14,152 bases of DNA from Thoreauomyces humboldtii (GCA_027596035.1 JADGJA010000601.1:1-14152); one strand, 5' to 3'. Counted from the first letter of the stretch, positions 1-7,300 are shown. The notes: generated by a model from the letters alone, not told the origin. Program-made: numbers and translations.

Positions 1-78
1 GCTGCGAAGACTTTACGACGTTTTTTCTTGTCGTCTCCATTTTCTTTCTCTTTTCTCTTTTTCTTTTCATTCTCTGAT
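1..78 (-). CDS. Possible Lys/Arg-rich exon fragment running off the left edge
   Basis: Read leftwards on the minus strand, one frame gives a highly charged stretch (SENEKKKRKEKENGDDKKKR, then RKVFA) that is open to the window edge. It resembles the basic, nuclear-localisation-type tails of nuclear or nucleolar proteins. No ATG lies between the stop upstream and this stretch. However, a pyrimidine-rich run ending in CAG (3' end at plus position 79) could be a splice acceptor that opens the exon at 78, with a second possible acceptor opening it at 73. The product is not recognised. A simple purine-rich tract (the plus strand is a T/C tract at about 22-70) could also give this peptide by chance, so support is weak. 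Confidence 0.25.
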
Positions 79-771
79 CTGGTTGAGAAACAGCGTCTTC
101 ACATGATTATGCGTGATCTGTTCGCTTCCGGACGTATTGGCCGCGGCCAGCCATTGGACACTTGGGACCTTGGGGTTAGCGGCTTGGACAGCGCCTGTAC
201 ACTGAAACGGACGGGGGCTATGCTTGTTCATCTTCACCTTTCAACGAGCGACGGACTTCTCCGACGGCGATCTCAGCATACGGCAGGCAGTGTGTACGGC
301 AGGCAACAACCATGAGCGCATGGTAGGCTAAGCGATCGATATGGGGGGGTTGCTGCGTGATTGTGCACGCGGTAATGACACCTCGCAGATCGCTTGGCGG
401 GGCGGATCGGCTGGTGTTCTCACCCCATGCGAGGCAGTTAACGATCCGAGTAGACGTTCCCCGCCTATCCTCTCGAAGCCTCTTTGACATGTGTCGCTCA
501 AGGCGGAAAGCGAATTGCTCTTCGTTTCGGTTGGGGTCTACTGGCTGTCCACCTGCATGCAGGAACCCAGGCGCAGGGAAGCGGGAGGCCTCCGTCCGGG
601 CACTCGTCGCTCCTTCAGACTTTTGCTCTTCCCACACACACACACACAAACACGTCGCAGAAAGCAGCTGGGACTCTTCGACCTCAACAAAAAGATCTCT
701 GCAAAGCTCCATTCAAAACATAGCGAGACCTTCCTAGCTAGCTTGGACATACGGTATCGACCCTGTTCAAG
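79..771. other. Upstream region of RPB8, no convincing gene
   Basis: This stretch of about 690 bases has overlapping open frames on both strands, but none shows a recognisable domain or consistent splice structure. It holds a (CA)n tract just before RPB8 and no clear TATA box close to the RPB8 start. It probably contains the RPB8 promoter and, if the left-edge exon is real, the 5' part or promoter of a divergent gene. Confidence 0.4.
633..648. repeat. (CA)n dinucleotide microsatellite
   Basis: An uninterrupted CA dinucleotide run of about eight units lies roughly 125 bases upstream of the RPB8 start codon. It is simple sequence, probably in the promoter region, with no evidence for a specific function. 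Confidence 0.85.
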
Positions 772-1434
772 ATGAAGGTGACCACTCTCATTCCCGTCTC
801 CCCTTGAACTATCAGCTCACGGTCCATCTCCAACCTCTCAGAGCGAGCTGTTCCATTCCACCTTCACAGTCACCGAACTGGACCCATATGGGAAAAAGTT
901 CGACCGAGGTAACGCAGGCCATCTCTTCTCTTTCTTCGACCCAATCCTCATCTCAAACGTCTCCCCCCCCCATCTCCCTCCTCGAAAGTGTCCCGTATCA
1001 CGGCACTCAGCGAAACCAACGACATTGAGATAACCCTGGACGTCAACACGGAGATATACCCACTGGGAGTGCAGGACAAGCTCGTCTTCTCCCTGGCGTC
1101 CACCCTGGCTCTGGACGGCAACGCTGCGTCGGCCGACACCCTCAGCAGGGACGCTTGGAGGGCGACGGGTCCCTCCTTGGCCGACGACTACGACTACGTC
1201 ATGTTCGGAAAGGTCTACAAGTACGACGATTCGGGACCAGACAAAGTGTAAGCGAGGGAACGGTCGCTTCTTGGGGGCTGGGCCGTTGGAGCGAGCGCGC
1301 CGTTACTGACCATACTTCAACACAGATCCGTGTACGCATCGTTCGGCGGACTCTTGCTCTGCATATCCGGAGACTACCGTCGACTACAGGACCTCGACGT
1401 GGGAATGGAGGTGTACCTGCTCATGAAAAAGTAG
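772..1434 (+). CDS. RPB8: DNA-directed RNA polymerases I, II and III subunit RPABC3 (Rpb8)
   Basis: Small nuclear subunit shared by all three RNA polymerases. It is an OB-fold-type protein packed against the largest subunit. Exons: 772-777, 842-908, 989-1247 and 1326-1434. The first intron starts GTGACC, the next two GTAACG and GTAAGC; all end in AG. The spliced product is 146 residues, the usual family size. Conserved pieces are the N-terminal FTVTELDPYGKKFDRVSRI block, then LDVNTEIYPL, then DYVMFGKVYK, and near the C-terminus SVYASFGGLLLCISGDYRRL, with a final YLLMKK. Exon phases join exactly: CGA-G/TG gives Arg-Val and GT/A gives Val. The start is the least certain part. The first exon encodes only Met-Lys and its donor is weak, but the next exon is open and in phase, and no other nearby ATG reaches it. 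The gene converges on the membrane-protein gene at 1908. Confidence 0.93.
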
Positions 1435-1907
1435 AGCAAAAATGTCTTCTTCCGGGGGTGTCCCTGCTCCTTCCCATTCCATTCACAACCGACCCGTGCA
1501 CCTCTGGGTACACCGCCACCCGCACACGCGTATCTACCTACCGCGCTGTTTGTTGTTTGTCGCTTGAGTCGGTGGATTCGGGTCGTGGTTCTGTAGGCGA
1601 CGACGCCCTCGCTGTCGTCAGTGCATACATGCGCTCTTGCTATCCTATACCGCTCCAGGCCGCCCCCCCACCCCTCTATCCATTCGCATAGCGTGTTCTC
1701 CTCTAGATGTTTCCCACTCGCCGACAATAGGCAATAGATAATTGAAAAGGACCAGCATCAATGTTTTCAGAGGGTAACAAAACAAAAAAGGACTGTAACA
1801 CCAAAACGCTCAGATATAACTTTGGTGTGGGACAATTGAGAACCCCAAAACCCCGGACCATGATGGAACGTGCAATCCCATGGCATGGTTTCTAATAGTG
1901 CAGTTCC
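1435..1907. other. Convergent intergenic region (3' ends of RPB8 and the membrane-protein gene)
   Basis: About 470 bases between two genes that end towards each other. It contains AT-rich stretches around 1735-1830 that fit 3' untranslated regions and polyadenylation sites. A short inverted repeat has 8-base arms at 1798-1805 and 1821-1828. The overlapping open frames seen here have no recognisable features. Confidence 0.5.
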
Positions 1908-2687
1908 CTACGAACTGCGAGACGTGAACCCTTGTGTCGACGCCGAGAGGGACGCCAGGGTGTCAGAGGACGGAGCGGACGCCAGCGTCCCGTTCCCGTC
2001 CGCATTTTTTCCCCTCTGATCCACCCTCATGTGCTGGTGATGCTGATGTTGATGCCGAAGCGATCCCTCGTCGCTCTCGTCAGCCGACGAGACCGTCCTC
2101 GCCGTCGTCCTCCCCTTGGCACCCGTCGTCGACGTCGTCTGCGGGATCATCTCCTGAGGAGGCGCGACGAGTCTCCCGTTGCCCAACAGCAGACTGGCTC
2201 TCGACCCCTCCCTGTCCTTCATCATCGTGGGAGGTCTAGCGTTCTTGTCCGCTGGCACGGGGACGGGGACCAGAGTGGATCGTCTCCAGTCGACGCGTTC
2301 CTGCTTCCCCGGAGGAACGACGGCAGCGTCGGCGGCGTTGGCGTTGGCGTTGGCGGCAGCTTCCATCTCCTCCTCGTAGTCCCTCCGATCCAACCTGTAA
2401 GCGAACGGCCATATCCGTCTCATCCTCAGGATCCACAGCAAGAGGAGGAGGACGACGACGCCGCCCACGACCGCAGCCACGGCGGTGATGACGGTCGTCG
2501 AGCTCGGCGACGAGGAGTGGGAGGCGAGGGGAGTGCTCGATGCGGTGGGTGTCGGGGACTTCCATTGTGGCGTCACGCACTGTCCGACGACGGCGGGGGA
2601 GAGGGACCCGCCGTTGCAGATGGTGGCGGGTGCGGCGGTCGTGCAGTCGGCCGAGGTCCAGCAGGGTGCTCCTCGTGCGCCGGACAT
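1908..2687 (-). CDS. Single-pass membrane protein with small cysteine-containing N-terminal domain
   Basis: Predicted 259 residues in one exon. Residues 1-45 contain four cysteines (9, 15, 24, 37) and could form a small disulfide-bonded extracellular knot. Residues 43-65 are Ser/Thr/Pro-rich, as in O-glycosylated stalks. Residues about 66-88 are a strong membrane helix (VVGGVVVLLLLLWIL) followed at once by RMRR, which predicts N-terminus outside and C-terminus in the cytosol. The cytosolic tail of about 170 residues is low-complexity, with an Asn-Ala run near 113-118 and a His/Gln cluster. There is no classical signal peptide, so the helix probably acts as a reverse signal anchor. The frame stays open upstream to 3134, but a TATA-like motif near 2780 and the poor composition of that extension favour the ATG at 2687. 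The layout resembles fungal surface sensors or anchors, but no family is identified. Confidence 0.65.
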   Translation of the reverse strand: MSGARGAPCWTSADCTTAAPATICNGGSLSPAVVGQCVTPQWKSPTPTASSTPLASHSSSPSSTTVITAVAAVVGGVVVLLLLLWILRMRRIWPFAYRLDRRDYEEEMEAAANANANAADAAVVPPGKQERVDWRRSTLVPVPVPADKNARPPTMMKDREGSRASLLLGNGRLVAPPQEMIPQTTSTTGAKGRTTARTVSSADESDEGSLRHQHQHHQHMRVDQRGKNADGNGTLASAPSSDTLASLSASTQGFTSRSS

Positions 2688-2778
2688 GGTTTCTTCCGAG
2701 GTGGGCGGAATGGGAAATGCACCGTAGGGTGTGGTTTCGGCTGCGCGTCGTCCTCGAGTTAATCGCTCGTGAGGGCTA

Positions 2779-2784
2779 TTATAT
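2779..2784 (-). promoter_or_regulatory. TATA-like box for the membrane-protein gene
   Basis: On the minus strand this reads ATATAA inside TCATATAATAG, about 95 bases before the ATG at 2687. Transcription starting about 30 bases downstream would leave a leader of about 60 bases. This supports the internal start codon over the longer open frame. Confidence 0.4.
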
Positions 2785-3193
2785 GACTCCCCTGTACGGT
2801 ACGCTTGTTCCGCTGCTGAGCTGATGGGCGATATGTAAGGACGAGGAGGGTGATATCCTGCTTTGGCTTTTGCCCGAATGCCTCCCAAAGTAAGAGGAAC
2901 AGAAAGCGGCCCGTCACCTTTTTGTTTCGGGTGACGACGGCCGATTTCTCGCACGCCAGGAATAGCCTCCGAACGGCACGTACCTACAAAACTTCGAACG
3001 ATGGACTCTTTGCTGGAATCTAATTCTCCCATCGAACTACAGTCACGCTCCAAAACACGTAACATATACCGCATGCTTGAGCGACGTGATTCCTTCCCGG
3101 TCATCCGTGAAAAGAGCCGACGGAAGGGCCGCAATCTTTAAACCCTTCTCACGAACGGTACATTGCGAAGACGGTCAGTGCGAGAAGGAATGA

Positions 3194-3697
3194 TCCTCCC
3201 CGCGTGGCCAATCTAAAGATGAGTGCCCCCAACGCGAAAGAAAGATCCCTCAAATGCTTTGCAGACGCTCACAGAGCGTGGGATGGCGGGTCGATCTCCG
3301 GATGAACCGCCACCTGGATTGGGGGCCGGCGTTTGGCGCCGGCATTCTGGGGGTCTACTGCTTTGTTACCAGCAAGGATGACCTCGCAACCGCGGAGCTC
3401 CGAATTCTTTCGCGGTGATATCAGAATCGTGCGGAAGTTGAGACGGCTCGTTTATGTCTGCGGAGATCTGCTGCGCAGCATAAAGCAGGCCAGAACCTCA
3501 TCGGCATCAACAGCATCAAGGGCGTCCGCGAAGGCTGCTTGGAAAAGCGGTTTGTCTTTCTTGCGGGAGATAAAACAGTTGCGCCGGGCGATGGCATTTA
3601 TATTTCGGTCCCGCGGACTCAATTCCCGGAGCGGTACAGCTTGAAAAACGTTCGCGCGCCACGCAGCTTCCCATGTTCCTCGGCAGCCGAAGAATGA
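3194..3697 (+). pseudogene. Coding-like fragment interrupted by one in-frame TGA
   Basis: A single frame runs from 3194 to the stop at 3695-3697 and is broken only by a TGA at 3416-3418. Downstream of that stop the reading is strikingly protein-like, including RRSAAQHKAGQ, then NLIGINSIKGVREG, then RFVFLAGDKTVAPGDGIYIS, then VPRTQFPERYSLKN. A possible start ATG is at 3302, followed by NRHLDWGPAFGAGILG. The family is not recognised. The stop could mark a disabled gene, or it could lie in a very short or unrecognised intron. The RRSAAQHKAGQ peptide recurs in the fragment at 4037-4330. Confidence 0.4.
3461..3495 (+). repeat. Dispersed 35-bp repeat, copy A
   Basis: These 35 bases match 4070-4104 at 33 positions. 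Both differences are A/G transitions. The core contains the palindrome TGCTGCGCAGCA. In the surrounding coding-like frame it encodes RRSAAQHKAGQ. Confidence 0.85.
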
Positions 3698-3845
3698 ATC
3701 AAGGATCAGGTCTTAGATTTGCTACTGGTCATAGTGGTGTTATGATCAAGAGTCTGTTCATATTGTTGCATAGAGCGTCCCCAACATGAACACTTTGCGT
3801 TCGCACGTCGCCTGAGCTTGTGATTTTGCCCGGTGCGCAGCATGA

Positions 3846-4040
3846 GTAACCAGTAACAGACTGCTTCTTCTGGAGAATATCCTTGGAATCGGATGGAGGA
3901 AACCACGAATACCGCCTAGAACTTCGCCGGGAAAGCGCGGAACTTCACCAAAGTACACCCAGAGCGACAACCCAACCAGATATTGCTATATCTGCCGGGC
4001 TAGTCATACTGATACTTGCAGCATCCCAAACGCTGAATAG
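3846..4040 (+). pseudogene. Coding-like fragment with a short Cys/His cluster
   Basis: An open frame of 64 codons ends at TAG 4038-4040 and has no ATG at its beginning. It is basic and proline-rich in the middle, then carries CYICRASHTDTC, a Cys-X2-Cys-X3-His-X3-Cys spacing. This is one residue short at two places compared with retroviral-type zinc knuckles, so a zinc-binding role is only a guess. It overlaps the next fragment's frame by a few bases. Treated as a relic of unknown origin. Confidence 0.2.
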
Positions 4041-4330
4041 GTTTTGGCTCGCTAGTCGCCGAACTTCTTCGGAGATCTGCTGCGCAGCATAAGGCGGGCC
4101 AGAAGAGACTGGTTTCCTGGGATGCACATGCGTCGCTTTTCGCTCATGCACGATCCGAGGGTAGCCCATTTTTTTGTTTTCACCTGGGCGGAATCGTGCT
4201 TGAATTCGAGGCAGATCCTGCGCTCCTCCGGGTGCAGCCCACCTGTGCGGTCAATCTTTCAACCGTGTCATGTTCCGACAAGACCGATGCTGCATTCGAG
4301 CTGAGCGACGTTATTAACAGGCTTCCATGA
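4037..4330 (+). pseudogene. Coding-like fragment sharing the RRSAAQHKAGQ peptide
   Basis: An open frame of about 97 codons ends at TGA 4328-4330 and lacks an initiating ATG at its 5' end. It starts with VAELLRRSAAQHKAGQ and continues through GGIVLEFEADPALLRVQP to FELSDVINRLP. The shared peptide, in the equivalent reading frame of the fragment at 3194-3697, suggests both derive from related sequences. The family is unknown. A short ATG-initiated frame at 4122 on the same strand looks like a shadow of it. Confidence 0.3.
4070..4104 (+). repeat. Dispersed 35-bp repeat, copy B
   Basis: Second copy of the repeat at 3461-3495, in the same orientation about 609 bases away, with two A-to-G differences (in the TAAG and GCGG positions). 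It lies at the same place in the shared peptide. Confidence 0.85.
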
Positions 4331-4384
4331 TGTCCGCTTGCCGAGAAACGTGAATCTGCGCGACCGGCGTCAATCATCAGACTC

Positions 4385-4776
4385 TCACGAGAAAGTAGAA
4401 CAGGTTTTAAGGAGCACGATGCGTAATGAGTGGGCCCCTGTGTATTTGGTCGCTAACAGGGACACATCGCTAACAGGGACACCCCTTTTGACTTTGCGCA
4501 GCTGTGCTGCGCCTTCCAGTATCCGGGCGAGGAGTTCCACTTTGGCTCGTTTGCGTAGAAGCTCGAAGGTAGGATTCATTCGCAGTATTTGCGCAGCCGT
4601 GCTTCTCTGATCAAGGCCTTCACGTAAGCCCGGTTCTGAGAGACGTCAACCAGCAGGTAAAGGCTTGCACAGAGCTGAGCGAAAGTCAGGGTACGGCAAA
4701 GACTCAATTGTTTGGCGCAAAGTGATAGATGATCGAACCATTCTCGAGCGGTCACGGTAATACGCATACGCAGGGA
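4385..4776 (-). pseudogene. Probable disabled gene fragment, weakly F-box/LRR-like
   Basis: Two minus-strand frames abut. The first runs from 4776 to the stop at 4576-4578. The second starts at an ATG overlapping that stop (4579) and runs to 4385. Together they read like one protein with a frame break: LSLCRTLTFAQLCASLYLLV, DVSQNRAYVKALIREARLRK, then PTFELLRKRAKVELLARILE and HSLRIVLLKTCSTF. The leucine spacing and the phrasing about a layer of residues before ALIR recall fungal F-box and leucine-rich proteins, but this is an impression, not a match. A 17-bp-period tandem duplication lies inside the second part. No 5' exon or start context was found, so it is called a relic. Confidence 0.4.
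4450..4482. repeat. Tandem duplication with 17-bp period
   Basis: The 16 bases at 4450-4465 are repeated exactly at 4467-4482. A 17-base period is not a multiple of three, so this duplication alone would shift any reading frame crossing it. That fits the degraded state of the minus-strand fragment around it. Confidence 0.85.
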
Positions 4777-4971
4777 CTACGTGCAGTAATACTCAGTGAT
4801 GCCTACATCTTGGTTCCTGCAATTCCGCGGATGCTAAACAATCCTCGGGACGCAATTCAGCTCTTCCTCGTGCTGTTGCGCCGCGGCAAAGCAATGGCTT
4901 TTGAGTCGTTCCAAGGACAATGGAACGACATGTCCAGAATTACCCTGATAGCCTGCGTCCATGAATCATGA
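4729..4971 (+). pseudogene. Coding-like fragment of unknown origin
   Basis: An ATG-initiated frame of 80 codons ends at TGA 4969-4971. Its second part is protein-like: SDAYILVPAIPRMLNNPRDA, IQLFLVLLRRGKAMAFESFQ and GQWNDMSRI. The 5' end overlaps the minus-strand fragment at 4385-4776, so the ATG at 4729 is doubtful. Only about 4775-4971 is credible. No family is recognised. Confidence 0.25.
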
Positions 4972-5014
4972 AATGAGTTACTCATTTATAAAGCGCTGAC
5001 GCTGCGGTTTTGTG

Positions 5015-5263
5015 CTAGACCGAACAGCAGACTGACCCACTGCGATATTCTAGCATCGCTATCGTGTCGTAGCCATCCATCTCGATATCCAGCAACGCAC
5101 CTGTACCATGCTTCCGTTTGCCAGCGAGCACGCACTCGAGATATGCCCTGCGAGTTGAGCAAACAGGGTCAGCAATTCATCGGGCCGACAGTTCAAACGT
5201 CTTCTCGGCTTGCTCGCACGGAGGAGAGCAGTGGCAGAGCAGGTCTGACGGCTGGGAACTGCA
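5015..5263 (-). pseudogene. Coding-like fragment interrupted by one in-frame TGA
   Basis: One minus-strand frame is open from 5263 to a TAG at 5015-5017, except for a TGA at 5177-5179. Before the stop it reads SDLLCHCSPPCEQAEKTFEL, which is Cys-rich. After it come RAYLECVLAGKRKHGTGALL and DIEMDGYDTIAMLEYRSG. No start codon or splice sites that rescue the frame were obvious, although an acceptor-like CGCAG lies just after the TGA. The family is not recognised. It may belong to the same decayed gene as the minus-strand fragment at 4385-4776. Confidence 0.3.
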
Positions 5264-5711
5264 TCAGACGCGGGGGATTCAATCCGGACTTGCCTCCATC
5301 ATAGTTGCAGATAAGATTTGACAAGGTAGACAGACTCCACCACTATCGTACAGTCGATGGTCACCGTAAGTTCATCGAGAGACTCGTGACGCGAATGTCG
5401 GCGAACAGATTGGCGAAATCATGGTTCTGGGTAGGGCACCAACTATCTGTATATGAGCACGTACGTTCGCATCCGTGGACCCCACGATGTCGGGTAGGTC
5501 TTCGGATCTGAGTCTGATTATCCTTTAACGATACTTGAGGAAAAGTGTTTAATGGCGGAACCGAATGCCGAAAGGGAACGCGCGAGGCCGCGCTGAGGAA
5601 GCAATCCGATGAAGAGGCGCAGCCTCCCATTCTGCAGATTTCCCTTCGGTGCGCTGCCGCCTCGTTGATGCTTGCACATTCCTGCACTTTTCTCGACGCA
5701 AGCACACAACG

Positions 5712-6577
5712 ATGCCCAAACGCCAACGCACAGACCAAGCTGATCACTCCCCCATGTTCACTCCATCCAGCACACCTGACACTACCTTCCAAGCAAATGA
5801 TCCAGAAAGCACAAGTGAAGCAGCGGACAGAGAAGATGCCTATGTGGTGGAAAGAATCGTTGCATGTCAAGGACGAACGGTAGGTTCAGGGATTTGCTCT
5901 CATGCCCTCCTCCATCATGGAAAGCGACTCACAACTCAAGGCTGGTAGGAAAAAGATTTTAAATATGAGGTCAAGTGGGAAAACTGGCCATCAAGTGAAA
6001 ATACATGGGAATCATATGAAAATGTAAAAGAGGTGAGCACAAATTGACCATTCTCATTGGTTCAAACAGTATGCAAAGTTCCCTGTACATCTCTGAATGT
6101 GTCTTCTGTTATGCAGTGTAAAGCAGGGTTGAGAGCATTCTGGCGCAAAACCAGAACTCCTCGTCCTGCCTTCACAATGCTTCACACAGAGCAAGACAGA
6201 ACATCCCAACAATCTCGTCAACGAAAATCAAATCTTGAAGGACAAAGCTTGGAGCAACAATTTGATGGGGATGGATCCGCAGTCATACTGGACTCAGAAA
6301 GCACCCTGGATCATCTTGTGAACCATATTGAAGAAGCAGAGCAGGCAGATGGAGCAGCAAGGATGGAAATGACAGTATTGTGGAAAGATGGAACCAGGAG
6401 CAAACATCCAGCTTCAATGATCTATCAGAGATGTCCCTTGAAGGTGTGTCTCACAAATGTTTCCTCTGTATGTTGGATGCTCAAATACTGATCAAACCAG
6501 AATCTGTTCATTGGTTTACACTTGTTCAGGCCATTGGATTCTTTGCAGGTGTCTTGCAACCGCTGTCGTCATTGTAA
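5712..6577 (+). CDS. HP1: Heterochromatin protein 1 homologue (chromo and chromo-shadow domains)
   Basis: HP1/Swi6-type proteins bind methylated lysine 9 of histone H3 through the chromodomain and dimerise through the chromo-shadow domain, building heterochromatin. Exons: 5712-5879, 5949-6032, 6117-6443 and 6530-6577; donors GTAGGT, GTGAGC and GTGTGT. The product is 208 residues. The chromodomain covers about 42-93: EDAYVVERIV, then after the first splice YEVKWENWPSSENTWESYEN. The aromatic-cage positions are Tyr44, Trp66 and Trp69; the third cage residue is Trp where animal HP1 has Tyr. A charged, Gln/Ser-rich hinge follows. The chromo-shadow domain covers about 147-202 with LVNHIEEAE, LWKDGTRSKHP and YQRCPLKAIGFFAGVL, where GFF takes the place of the usual FYE motif. 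Phases are all zero. Base composition is clearly AT-richer than the flanking genes. The last exon rests on domain fit. Confidence 0.88.
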
Positions 6578-6991
6578 CATCCAACGGTCAGCTTCTCCCG
6601 GGAGCTGGAGGGGAGTCTGTTACACATTTACTTTTTGCTGCATACATTTCCTTGTCTTTTCTAATAACCTGTATTGTGCTCATTGATCCTGCCGTTGTTC
6701 TGCTTTGTGTTGCCCAAAAGGAACTGCAGGTGCAAAAATGGTGCAACATGGGTGAAAGTGGCAGCGCAGCAGGCCGACACCATCTCGGCCCATCTCAGCT
6801 CATCTTTGTCTGCAAGCCAGCCAGGTTCACGTACTGACACTTTGCCGGCGGAACAACATACAGATGGCACACCGGAACAATTTAACTTTACTGTTAGTAG
6901 ACACCTTGCGGAACTTGCGCTGGAGTGTCCGCTGCTTTGGCGAAGGATGAAGTTCGACCACGCGGCGTCAATTGCGCAGCAGGCACGTCGA

Positions 6992-6997
6992 ACGCGT
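6992..6997. promoter_or_regulatory. ACGCGT motif (MluI cell-cycle box-like)
   Basis: One exact ACGCGT, the core bound by fungal MBF complexes, lies about 300 bases before the ATG at 7301. An ACGCGCGCGT stretch follows at 7011-7020. A six-base motif is common by chance in GC-rich DNA, so regulation by MBF is only a possibility. Confidence 0.2.
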
Positions 6998-7055
6998 CGA
7001 AGAAAAAACCACGCGCGCGTCCCTTTTCCCTTCCCGCCGCCGCCAGACCCCCCGC

Positions 7056-7092
7056 CCTCTACTCTACCCTACTCTACTCTCTCTCTCTCCCT
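7056..7092 (+). promoter_or_regulatory. CT-rich promoter tract
   Basis: A run composed almost only of C and T with CTCTA and CT repeats lies about 210-245 bases upstream of the ankyrin gene start. Pyrimidine-rich tracts like this are common in promoters of filamentous fungi. Confidence 0.45.
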
Positions 7093-7242
7093 GCGCACTC
7101 TTCCGACCCCCTTCGAACAAGAGAGAGGGAGGGAAAACGAGAGCTGCTGTCGCCCTGGGCTTCATCCCGCCTTTCCGTTGCTCCCGCACTTTTCGAACCG
7201 CGAAGTCGCTCTTCACGTTGTCCATCTATCGTCGGGGTTGTC

Positions 7243-7249
7243 ATATAAA
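7243..7249 (+). promoter_or_regulatory. TATA-like box for the ankyrin/coiled-coil gene
   Basis: ATATAAA lies 51 bases before the ATG at 7301. A start site about 30 bases downstream would leave a leader of about 25-30 bases. Its position supports 7301 as the true start over upstream in-frame codons. Confidence 0.5.
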
Positions 7250-7300
7250 CGCCGTCAGTCGCTCAGATCCCTCCAAAATTGCGCAGATTCCCGGATCTGG

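Larger units (their letters stand above)
2790..5711. other. Gene-poor block with decayed coding-like fragments
   Basis: No intact gene could be built across this stretch of almost 3 kb. Several segments nevertheless read like real protein for 50-150 codons before meeting stops or frame breaks. They are on the plus strand at 3194-3697, 3846-4040, 4037-4330 and 4729-4971, and on the minus strand at 4385-4776 and 5015-5263. The segments change strand and frame, and two share a 35-bp repeat. No transposase, reverse transcriptase or terminal repeats were recognised. The simplest reading is a graveyard of gene or mobile-element remnants. A multi-exon gene not assembled here remains possible. The last 200 bases before 5712 should hold the HP1 promoter. 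Confidence 0.55.
6578..7300. other. Intergenic region: HP1 3' end and promoter of the ankyrin gene
   Basis: The first 150 bases are T-rich and fit the HP1 3' untranslated region. The rest contains an ACGCGT motif, a CT-rich tract and a TATA-like box just before the next gene. The ankyrin gene's frame is open upstream as far as about 6674. That extension has no ankyrin similarity and is rich in Pro, Ser and Arg, so it is taken as non-coding. Confidence 0.6.

Noticed and set aside
218..712. Minus-strand open frame of 164 codons upstream of RPB8
   Set aside because: No recognisable domain, low-complexity runs from the CA repeat and competing frames on the other strand. It could hide a 5' exon, but nothing supports a call.
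1798..1828. Inverted repeat with 8-base arms as a terminator
   Set aside because: Too short and imperfect in context; factor-independent hairpin terminators are not expected for a nuclear gene.
1932..2762. Plus-strand open frame of 276 codons
   Set aside because: Antisense shadow of the membrane-protein gene; Arg/Gly-rich composition typical of the wrong strand of GC-rich coding DNA.
2688..3134. N-terminal extension of the membrane protein to an ATG at 3134
   Set aside because: Composition is not protein-like, no signal peptide, and a TATA-like box near 2780 sits inside it.
3938..4020. CCHC zinc knuckle suggesting a retroelement Gag
   Set aside because: The Cys/His spacing is one residue short at two places, and no reverse transcriptase, integrase or terminal repeats were found nearby.
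5271..5287. tRNA T-arm-like GATTCAATCC
   Set aside because: No D-arm, anticodon arm or acceptor stem could be paired around it.
5361..5870. Minus-strand open frame of 169 codons
   Set aside because: Overlaps HP1 exon 1 in antisense and the HP1 promoter; no domain seen.
6674..7300. In-frame upstream extension of the ankyrin gene
   Set aside because: Starts with a non-ATG codon, contains the CT-rich tract and TATA-like box, and lacks ankyrin character.
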